Shown one piece after another: positions 1 to 5,711 of a stretch of 64,000 nucleotides of DNA. The DNA comes from Streptomyces caatingaensis (GTDB lineage: Bacteria > Actinomycetota > Actinomycetes > Streptomycetales > Streptomycetaceae), in the NCBI RefSeq assembly GCF_001187435.1, contig NZ_LFXA01000018.1:558001-622000 (forward strand). The letters run 5' to 3'. Position 1 is the stretch's first letter, and each line of letters starts with the position of its first letter. The notes under the pieces were generated by a model, which was given only the letters and a program-made list of their open reading frames with translations, ran no database searches and was not told the origin of the DNA. Both the position numbers and the translations under genes were made by a program.

Positions 1-344
1 CGATCACCGGCGCCTACGTCGCCCTCGCCGACGCCGTCGCCTGGGCCCAGCGCAAGAAGCTCGTCAAGCACGGCCGCCACCCGCTCACCGGCACCGTCTC
101 CGCCGTCAGCGTCGGCATCGTCGGCGGCGTCCCCCTCCTCGACCTCTGCTACGAGGAGGACGTCCGCGCCGAGACCGACATGAACGTCGTCTGCACCGGC
201 GACGGCCGCTTCGTCGAGGTCCAGGGCACCGCCGAGGCCCAGCCCTTCGACCGTGCCGAGCTCGACTCCCTCCTCGACCTGGCCGTCAAGGGCTGCGCCG
301 GGCTCGCCGAGGCCCAGCGCGACGCCCTGGAGCGAACGCTGTAG
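1..344 (+). CDS. rph: RNase PH, C-terminal part (5' end outside window)
   Basis: These are the last 113 codons of RNase PH, the phosphorolytic 3'-5' exoribonuclease that trims tRNA 3' ends. The frame opens at base 3 (Ile-Thr-Gly-Ala-Tyr) and ends at TAG 342-344; about half of the usual ~240-residue protein lies upstream of the window. Family segments visible are PLLDLCYEED, the active-site stretch ETDMNVV and the strand FVEVQGTAE. A lipoprotein gene and rdgB follow on the same strand, and rph next to rdgB is a common arrangement in bacteria. A perfect hairpin just after the stop suggests transcription ends here. Confidence 0.93.
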   Translation, partial: ITGAYVALADAVAWAQRKKLVKHGRHPLTGTVSAVSVGIVGGVPLLDLCYEEDVRAETDMNVVCTGDGRFVEVQGTAEAQPFDRAELDSLLDLAVKGCAGLAEAQRDALERTL

Positions 345-355
345 CTACCATTCAC

Positions 356-383
356 GGGGGTACGGCGGGAAGCCCGTACCCCC
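356..383 (+). terminator. Hairpin after rph
   Basis: Perfect 10-bp stem (356-365 with 374-383; GGGGGTACGG and its complement) with an 8-base loop, starting 12 bases after the rph stop. No U-tract follows, as is usual for GC-rich actinobacterial terminators. Confidence 0.7.
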
Positions 384-426
384 AGGAAGCACAGGGCAAC
401 GAAGCCCACCGGAGGGGAACCGTCCC

Positions 427-831
427 ATGGCCTCGCGCCACCGTCACCGCACCGCCGCCGTCGCGGCACTCGCCGCCGTCCTCGCGATACCCGCCGTCAC
501 CGGCTGTTCCGGCTCGAAGAAGACGGTGGACTGCGCCTCCCTCGCCGAGGACCTCCGACGCGACGTCGACGACCTGCGCGGCGCGATCCGCGACGACTCC
601 AAGGACCCGCAGGCGGCCCAGGAGTTCATCGACCGGATCAACCGGGACCTGGGCAAGGTCACCCGGCAGACCGACACCCAGGGCGACTCCGACGTCAAGG
701 ACGCGACCGGCGAACTCACCGCCGCCGTCGACGACATCCAGGACAGCATCGGCGACGGCGAGCGCCCCGACGTGACCTCCCTCACCAGGGCCGTCGACTC
801 CCTGGCCGGGGCGTGCCGGGCCACCGGTTGA
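427..831 (+). CDS. Small secreted lipoprotein, function unknown
   Basis: A 134-residue protein. The ATG at 427 is chosen because GGAGGGG lies at 411-417 and a lipoprotein signal follows directly: basic Arg/His residues, a hydrophobic Ala/Val stretch and the lipobox VTGC with lipidated Cys27. The mature part is acidic and largely helical (DLRRDVDDLRGAIRDD, then EFIDRINRDLGKVTRQ), so a helical bundle or coiled coil on the outer face of the membrane is likely. Two Cys remain in the mature chain (KTVDCAS and AGACRAT). It sits between rph and rdgB on the same strand. I do not recognise a named family and assign no function. Confidence 0.75.
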   Translation: MASRHRHRTAAVAALAAVLAIPAVTGCSGSKKTVDCASLAEDLRRDVDDLRGAIRDDSKDPQAAQEFIDRINRDLGKVTRQTDTQGDSDVKDATGELTAAVDDIQDSIGDGERPDVTSLTRAVDSLAGACRATG

Positions 832-853
832 ACGCCCGCGATAATCGGGCCCC

Positions 854-1465
854 ATGAGCACCACGAAGCGCCTGATCCTCGCCACCCGCAACCCCGGAAA
901 GGTCGTCGAGCTGCGCCGCATCCTCACGGACGCCGCGCTCGACGTCGAACTCGTCGGCGCCGACGCCTACCCCGAGGTCCCCGACGTCAAGGAGACCGGC
1001 GTCACCTTCGCCGAGAACGCCCTCCTCAAGGCGCACGCCCTCGCCCGCGCCACCGGCCTGCCGGCCGTGGCCGACGACTCCGGCCTCTGCGTGGACGTCC
1101 TGGGCGGCGCGCCCGGCATCTTCTCCGCCCGCTGGTCCGGCCGCCACGGCGACGACCGCGCCAACCTGGAGCTCCTGCTGGCCCAGCTCTCCGACATCGC
1201 CGACGAGCACCGCGGCGCCCACTTCTTCTGCGCAGCCGCCCTGGCCCTGCCCGACGGCACCGAACGCGTCGTCGAGGGCCGCCTCCTCGGCACCCTCCGC
1301 CGCACCCCCGCCGGCACCGGCGGCTTCGGCTACGACCCGGTCCTCCAGCCCCTCGGCGAGACCCGCACCTGCGCGGAGCTGACCGCCGAGGAGAAGAACG
1401 CCATCAGCCACCGCGGCGAGGCGTTCCGCGGACTGGTGCCGGTGGTGCGGGAGTTGCTGGGCTGA
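854..1465 (+). CDS. rdgB: RdgB/HAM1-type non-canonical purine NTP pyrophosphatase
   Basis: A 203-residue Maf/HAM1-fold enzyme that hydrolyses ITP, dITP and XTP to the monophosphates plus PPi, keeping deaminated purines out of DNA and RNA. Family hallmarks are ATRNPGKVVEL near the N-terminus, the TFAENALLKA segment, DDSGLCVD with the catalytic acidic pair, GAPGIFSARW, and GGFGYDPV before the final EKNAISHRGEA. Length matches the family. ATG 854 lies 22 bases after the lipoprotein stop, so it may share its transcript. A bidirectional hairpin and tRNA-Leu on the opposite strand follow. Confidence 0.96.
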   Translation: MSTTKRLILATRNPGKVVELRRILTDAALDVELVGADAYPEVPDVKETGVTFAENALLKAHALARATGLPAVADDSGLCVDVLGGAPGIFSARWSGRHGDDRANLELLLAQLSDIADEHRGAHFFCAAALALPDGTERVVEGRLLGTLRRTPAGTGGFGYDPVLQPLGETRTCAELTAEEKNAISHRGEAFRGLVPVVRELLG

Positions 1466-1480
1466 GCGACGGGGCATGAC

Positions 1481-1516
1481 GAAGGCCCGCGCTCCGGGAC
1501 CGGGGCGCGGGCCTTC
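1481..1516. terminator. Bidirectional terminator between rdgB and tRNA-Leu
   Basis: Fifteen-base-pair stem (1481-1495 with 1502-1516, one G-U type pair) and a 6-base loop. It lies 15 bases past the rdgB stop and 6 bases past the 3' end of the convergent tRNA-Leu, so it can end both transcripts. Confidence 0.8.
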
Positions 1517-1522
1517 GGGACG

Positions 1523-1607
1523 TACGGCCGGTGGGACTCGAACCCACACGGGCAGAAGCCCACTGGGACCTAAACCCAGCCCGTCTGGCCAATTCCGGCA
1601 CGGCCGC
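1523..1607 (-). tRNA. tRNA-Leu (anticodon TAG)
   Basis: Read on the minus strand, a 7-bp acceptor stem (GCGGCCG with CGGCCGT, one G-U), the anticodon arm CTGGG-TTTAGGT-CCCAG giving anticodon TAG, a long class II variable arm and a T arm with GGTTCGAGTCC. The 85-base length suits Leu. CCA is not encoded. A plausible -10 (TACGAT) lies about 12 bases upstream at 1619-1624. Confidence 0.95.
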
Positions 1608-1836
1608 CGGTCGCCGCCATCGTAGCGGGCGGGCGGCGGCGGGGACACCCGGGGCCGCCGGGACCGCCCGCCGGCGAAGTGGGGGCCGCCCGGCCGGAGT
1701 TGCCCCCTGTGGGGCGGGTCACAGGGACGAGGTCCGTCCGAACCGCGTGTCCGCTTGAGGGAACGCGTCCGCGTATTTACCCGTCCCTCAGGGCGGAGAC
1801 CCGGAGAGCGACGAAGAGACCGAGGAAGAGAGCCCG

Positions 1837-2382
1837 ATGACCGACCGTGCCGTACCCCGTCGTCGGAGGGTCGGCGTGCGCACCCTGCTGCTGGTCGTCG
1901 GAGGGGTGGCGGTGCTGCTGCTCGGGGGCGTGTGGGTCGGCCACGGGATGGACCGGGCGAGCGCGGTGTCCGACGCCCCCAAGACGGCCCGGGCCCAGAA
2001 GGCGCGGGAGGAGCAGGCCGAGCGGTCGGCGGCCGCGGGCTTCGGCGGGGCGGGCGCGGCCGGTGAGCTGCCGGTCGTTCGCGACTGCGGTTACGGCGAA
2101 CCGCTCCGGGAGCCGAAGATCATCACCCTGACCTGTGCCACCGGCGCCACCGTCGCCAGCGACATCGAGTGGGACGAGTACACCGCGGACCGCGCCGAGG
2201 GCACCGGGGTCGTCCAGGTGTCGAGCGGCGCCAACGGCTCGGCGCGCACCGCCTTCCGGGCCCGGCTGACGCTCTCCGCGCCGCGGGACGTCGACGGGAC
2301 GCGGGCGTTCACCTCGCTGGAGGTGGCGTACACCGGCCTGACCCCGGCCGGGAAGACGACGGAGACGTACTCGATCGCGTGA
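1837..2382 (+). CDS. Membrane-anchored extracytoplasmic protein coupled to the histidine kinase
   Basis: A 181-residue protein with a basic N-terminus (RRRRVGVR), one membrane segment at about residues 15-33 (LLLVVGGVAVLLLGGVWV), a charged helical linker and a C-terminal domain likely outside the cell, with two Cys (RDCGYG, LTCATG) that could form a disulfide. No cleavage site is evident, so it probably stays anchored. Its TGA overlaps the ATG of the kinase gene by one base (TGATG), which implies translational coupling. That pairing suggests a ligand-binding or inhibitory partner of the kinase; this is inference. No named family is recognised. Confidence 0.7.
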   Translation: MTDRAVPRRRRVGVRTLLLVVGGVAVLLLGGVWVGHGMDRASAVSDAPKTARAQKAREEQAERSAAAGFGGAGAAGELPVVRDCGYGEPLREPKIITLTCATGATVASDIEWDEYTADRAEGTGVVQVSSGANGSARTAFRARLTLSAPRDVDGTRAFTSLEVAYTGLTPAGKTTETYSIA

Positions 2383-3725
2383 TGGGCATGGGTATCCGCG
2401 GCCGGATCGCGCTCGCGATCTCCTCCGTCACCGCGCTGGCCGTCGTGGTGCTGGGACTGGCCGTCCACCACATCTCCGGCCTGGAGCGGGAGCAGCAGGC
2501 CCGGGCGCAGCAGGACAGCCAGCTGAGCTCGGCGCTGCAGCTGTACCAGCGGGAGGGGCAGCTGTCGCTGGGCGCGCAGCTGGACGACGCGAAGCTGCCG
2601 GCGCCGCTGGCGAAGGCGGTGGCCCAGGGGCGTTCGGGCACATACATCAGCGGCGGCAGCGATCCGCGGGTGTGGGCGGCGACGGGGGTCGGGGCCGGCA
2701 AGGTGCTGTCGATCCAGGCGCCGTACCCCAAGCGGGATCCGCTGCAGCGGGCGCTGGACTGGGCCCTGCTGGTGGCGGGCGCGGCGACGGTGGCGCTGAT
2801 GGCCGTGGTGGGGTGGTTCGTGGCGCAGGGGCTGTCGCGGCGGCTGCGGCACAGCGCGGCCGAGGCGCGGCGGATCGCCGCGGGGGAGACGCCGGTGCCG
2901 GGCGGTACGGGGTCGGTGCCGGCCGGGCGGGACGAGGTGGCGGAGCTGGAGCGCGCGGTGCGGGCGATGGCGACGGCGCTGGCGGCCCGGGTGGAGGCGG
3001 AGCGCGAGTTCACCGCGGACGTGGCGCACGAGCTGCGGACCCCGGTGGCGGGTCTGGTGGCCTCGGCGGAGCTGCTGCCGCACCCGCGGGCGGTGGAGAT
3101 GGTGCAGGAGCGGGCGCAGACGCTGCGGGCCCTGGTGGAGGACCTGCTGGAGGTGTCCCGGCTGGACGCCGGGGTGGAGAGCGCCCAGCTGGACGCCGTG
3201 GAGCTGCCGTCGCTGGTGCGCGGGATCGTCAAGCGGGCGCGGGGCCAGCGCGGGGTGCAGGACGTGGCCGTGGAGGTCGTCGGCGAGGGCCGGATCGTGA
3301 CGACGGACGCCCGCCGGGTGGAGCGGATCCTGGTGAACGTCCTGGCCAACGCGGCCAAGCACGGCAAGCCGCCGATCGAGGTGCGGGTGGAGGGCACCCG
3401 GATCGTGGTCCGCGACCACGGCCCGGGCTATCCGCCGGAGCTGGTGAGCCAGGGCCCGCGGCGGTTCCGCACGGCCGCTCCGGAGCGCGGCACCGGGCAC
3501 GGGCTGGGGCTGACGATCGCGGTGGGGCAGGCGGCGGTGCTGGGCGCGCGGCTGGAGTTCGGCTCCGCGGAGGGCGGGGGCGCGCAGGCCGTCCTCGACC
3601 TGCCGGAGGCCCCGGAGCAGCCGGCGGACGAGGACGAGGACGCTGACGTGGGTGCGGAGGGGAACGCGGACGGGGACGTGGCGGGGGCGCGGGACGCCCG
3701 GTCCGTCAGAGCCCCAGGTCCTTGA
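2382..3725 (+). CDS. Two-component sensor histidine kinase
   Basis: A 447-residue membrane kinase. Order: TM1 about residues 8-28, an extracytoplasmic loop to about residue 123, TM2 about 127-147, HAMP linker, then HisKA with the phospho-acceptor His216 in the H-box AHELRTP, N-box ILVNVLANAAKHG, G1 DHGPG and G2 GTGHGLGLTI. All catalytic motifs look intact. The tail after the ATPase domain is acidic (PADEDEDADVG) and low complexity. No response regulator gene lies beside it, so it is an orphan within this window. Its last 20 bases overlap the 3' end of convergent bcp. Another in-frame ATG sits two codons downstream. Confidence 0.9.
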   Translation: MGMGIRGRIALAISSVTALAVVVLGLAVHHISGLEREQQARAQQDSQLSSALQLYQREGQLSLGAQLDDAKLPAPLAKAVAQGRSGTYISGGSDPRVWAATGVGAGKVLSIQAPYPKRDPLQRALDWALLVAGAATVALMAVVGWFVAQGLSRRLRHSAAEARRIAAGETPVPGGTGSVPAGRDEVAELERAVRAMATALAARVEAEREFTADVAHELRTPVAGLVASAELLPHPRAVEMVQERAQTLRALVEDLLEVSRLDAGVESAQLDAVELPSLVRGIVKRARGQRGVQDVAVEVVGEGRIVTTDARRVERILVNVLANAAKHGKPPIEVRVEGTRIVVRDHGPGYPPELVSQGPRRFRTAAPERGTGHGLGLTIAVGQAAVLGARLEFGSAEGGGAQAVLDLPEAPEQPADEDEDADVGAEGNADGDVAGARDARSVRAPGP

Positions 3726-4173
3726 TGATCTTCGCGACGTGGCCGGTGGCCTTGACGTTGTAGAGGGCGCGCTCGACCTTGCCCTCCTCGTCCACGATCA
3801 CCGTGGAGCGGATGACGCCGGTCACGGTCTTGCCGTAGAGCTTCTTCTCGCCGAACGCGCCGTACGCCTCCAGGACCTTCTTCTCGGGGTCGCCGACGAG
3901 GGTGACCTTCAGGTCCTCCTTCTCGCGGAACGTCGCGAGCTTCTCGGGCTTGTCCGGGGAGACGCCGATGACGTCGTAGCCGTGCCCGGCGAGGAAGTCG
4001 AGGTTGTCGGTGAAGTCGCAGGCCTGCTTGGTGCAGCCGGGCGTCAGGGCGGCGGGGTAGAAGTAGACGATGACCTTGCGGCCCTTGTGGTCGGCCAGCG
4101 AGACCGGCCGCCCGTCGGCGTCGGGGAGGGTGAAGTCGGGGGCGGTGTCGCCGGGCGCGAGGCGCGTGCTCAT
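3706..4173 (-). CDS. bcp: Bcp/PrxQ-type thiol peroxidase
   Basis: A 155-residue atypical peroxiredoxin that reduces hydrogen and organic peroxides using thioredoxin or a similar donor. The thioredoxin fold shows APDFTLPDADG near the start and the peroxidatic Cys47 in LTPGCTKQACDF, with Cys52 placed as the resolving cysteine of the PrxQ class. ATG 4173 gives the standard family length; upstream codons in the frame are not family-like. The gene converges on the histidine kinase with a 20-base overlap of coding ends and diverges from the DUF3618 gene. Confidence 0.95.
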   Translation of the reverse strand: MSTRLAPGDTAPDFTLPDADGRPVSLADHKGRKVIVYFYPAALTPGCTKQACDFTDNLDFLAGHGYDVIGVSPDKPEKLATFREKEDLKVTLVGDPEKKVLEAYGAFGEKKLYGKTVTGVIRSTVIVDEEGKVERALYNVKATGHVAKIIKDLGL

Positions 4174-4351
4174 GGCTCTCCTCTGGGGGTCGCTTGGGTG
4201 GTCGCTCGGGTGGTTCGCCGGTGCGCGTGGTGCCGGGCCCGAGCCTAGCCAGCGCGTCGGGCGGGGGTGCCGTGGGGCGTCCCGCCGGGGGAGCTGACAG
4301 ACTGTTGTCATCACTCGTAAATCACTCTGACGATACGACGGAGGCAGCGCG

Positions 4352-4672
4352 GTGCCGGAAGCCAGGACCCCTGCGCAGATCGAGGCGGACATCGCCCGCA
4401 GGCGCGACGAGCTCGCCGCGACGCTGGACGAGATCGGGGTGCGGATGCATCCGAGCACGATCATCGGCGACGCGAAGGCGAAGGTCGCCTCGAAGGTGGA
4501 CTACACCGCGGGCCGGGCCTGTGCGTTCGCGAATCGCGTCATCGCCGATGTGCGGTCGCAGTTCGTGACGGACGAGGGCGTGCCGCGGCTGGAGCGGATC
4601 GTGCCGGCGGCGATGCTGGCCGTGGGCGTGCTGGGGCTGCTGACCGTCTCCTCGAAGCGGCGCAGGGCGTAG
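4352..4672 (+). CDS. DUF3618 family small membrane protein
   Basis: A 106-residue protein starting at GTG 4352 behind GGAGG at 4340-4344. The N-terminal half has the DUF3618 signature: a helix with TPAQIEADIARRRDELAAT followed by an Ala/Lys-rich amphipathic region. A single membrane helix near the C-terminus (IVPAAMLAVGVLGLLTV) ends in a basic SSKRRRA anchor. Family members are common in actinobacteria, often near stress or cell-envelope genes; function is not established. It may form a short unit with the GroES-like gene 59 bases downstream. Confidence 0.85.
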   Translation: MPEARTPAQIEADIARRRDELAATLDEIGVRMHPSTIIGDAKAKVASKVDYTAGRACAFANRVIADVRSQFVTDEGVPRLERIVPAAMLAVGVLGLLTVSSKRRRA

Positions 4673-4731
4673 CGGGCGCAGTGCGGCCCCCTGGGGCGCC
4701 GTCGGCCCGTCCGGGCGGGTAACGTCGTGGC

Positions 4732-5073
4732 GTGAGTACGAACACGACCCACGACAAGCTGCCCATCCGGATGCTCCACGACCGGGTGCTGGTGCGTACC
4801 GACATTCCCGAGGGCGAGCGCCGCTCCACCGGCGGCATCGTCATTCCGGCGACGGCGGCGGTGGGCCGCCGGCTGGCCTGGGCCGAGGTCGTGGCGGTCG
4901 GACAGAGCGTACGCACGGTCGAGCCCGGCGACCGGGTCCTCTACGACCCCGAGGACCGTGCCGAGGTGGAGGTCCGGGGCGTGGCCTACGTGCTGATGCG
5001 CGAGCGGGACCTGCACGCGGTGGCCGCGGAGCGGCTGGAGGGGGCGGAGGACTCGACGGGCCTCTACCTGTAG
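4732..5073 (+). CDS. GroES-like co-chaperonin-fold protein
   Basis: A 113-residue Cpn10-fold protein starting at GTG 4732. It keeps the core pattern of GroES: IRMLHDRVLVR at the N-terminus, a mobile-loop-like segment RRSTGGIVIPATAA, then GDRVLYDPED and YVLMRERDLHAV. No groEL accompanies it, and it has an N-terminal extension (STNTTHDK) and a C-terminal tail (EGAEDSTGLYL). It is therefore probably a paralogue of the GroEL-linked co-chaperonin, not the main one; its partner is unknown. Confidence 0.85.
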   Translation: MSTNTTHDKLPIRMLHDRVLVRTDIPEGERRSTGGIVIPATAAVGRRLAWAEVVAVGQSVRTVEPGDRVLYDPEDRAEVEVRGVAYVLMRERDLHAVAAERLEGAEDSTGLYL

Positions 5074-5101
5074 CCTGCACACTTTTGCTACCCTCGCAGG
5101 T

Positions 5102-5142
5102 CCCGACGAGACGCGCCGTACCGGGTCACGACAAGACGACGC
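5102..5142 (+). promoter_or_regulatory. Guanidine-III (ykkC-III) riboswitch aptamer
   Basis: A 41-base stretch with the layout of the ykkC-III class: GACGAG after the first strand of P1, GCGCCGTAC, then GGTCA..GACAAGAC and a final GCGC-like strand. P1 is CCCG 5102-5105 with CGGG 5122-5125; compared with the remembered Thermobifida form (CCGG/CCGG) this is a compensatory change. The second helix pairs GCGCCGT 5113-5119 with ACGACGC 5136-5142, with one C-A mismatch. A Shine-Dalgarno GGGAGG follows at 5162-5167 before a guanidinium-type SMR exporter, so ligand-dependent control of translation is likely. Confidence 0.82.
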
Positions 5143-5177
5143 ACCCCTGGAGAGAGTCACTGGGAGGTGCCGTCGTC

Positions 5178-5498
5178 ATGGCATGGGTTCTTCTGATCGT
5201 GGCCGGTCTGCTGGAGGTCGGCTGGTCGGTGGGCATGAAGTACACCGAGGGCTTCACCCGGCTGTGGCCCAGCGTCTTCACTGCCGCCGGCATCCTCGCG
5301 AGCATGTTCCTGCTGTCGCAGGCCGCCCGCTCCTTGCCGATCGGTACGGCGTACGGCGTGTGGGTCGGCATCGGTGCCGCCGGGGCGGCGCTGCTCGGCA
5401 TGTGCGTCCTCGGCGAGCCCGCCACGGCGGCCCGGATCTTCTTCGTCGCGCTGCTGCTCGTAGCGGTCGTCGGCCTCAAGGCCACGTCCGGTCACTAG
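5178..5498 (+). CDS. gdx: SMR-family guanidinium exporter (Gdx/SugE type)
   Basis: A 106-residue four-helix small multidrug resistance protein, predicted to export guanidinium ion in exchange for protons as a dual-topology dimer. The essential Glu lies in helix 1 (IVAGLLEVGWSVGMKYTEGFTR), and W-S-V-G-M-K-Y-T-E-G-F is the pattern of the guanidinium (SugE) subgroup, not of EmrE-type broad drug pumps. ATG 5178 is supported by GGGAGG at 5162-5167. A guanidine-III riboswitch upstream independently supports the substrate. A GC-rich dispersed repeat follows the stop. Confidence 0.92.
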   Translation: MAWVLLIVAGLLEVGWSVGMKYTEGFTRLWPSVFTAAGILASMFLLSQAARSLPIGTAYGVWVGIGAAGAALLGMCVLGEPATAARIFFVALLLVAVVGLKATSGH

Positions 5499-5512
5499 GC
5501 GGTTTTCTTTCT

Positions 5513-5667
5513 CCCCGCCCCGCCCCTTCACCGTTTCTGCGGGGCTGCGCCCCGGGGCGGCGGGTGCGCGTTCCGCGCGGGGGGGGGGGGCGGGGGGCGC
5601 GCGCTGCCGCGCGGTCGGCGGGGCTTCGCCCCTGCACCCCACCGGGGGCTGCGCCCCCTGGCCCCCC
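5513..5667 (-). repeat. Dispersed GC-rich hairpin element, copy A (inverted orientation)
   Basis: Read on the minus strand this contains, in order, GGGGGCGCAGCCCCC, GTGGGGTGCAGGGGC, a small GCGCGG hairpin, CGGGGCGCAGCCCCG and ACGGTGAAGGGGCGGGGCGG. The same order recurs at 11.25, 14.27 and 52.08 kb. A run of 12 G residues (5579-5590) lies inside. It probably also serves as terminator for the SMR gene. Confidence 0.75.
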
Positions 5668-5711
5668 GATCGCGGCTCCGCCGCTCGTCCTCAGACGCCG
5701 GACGGGCTGAA

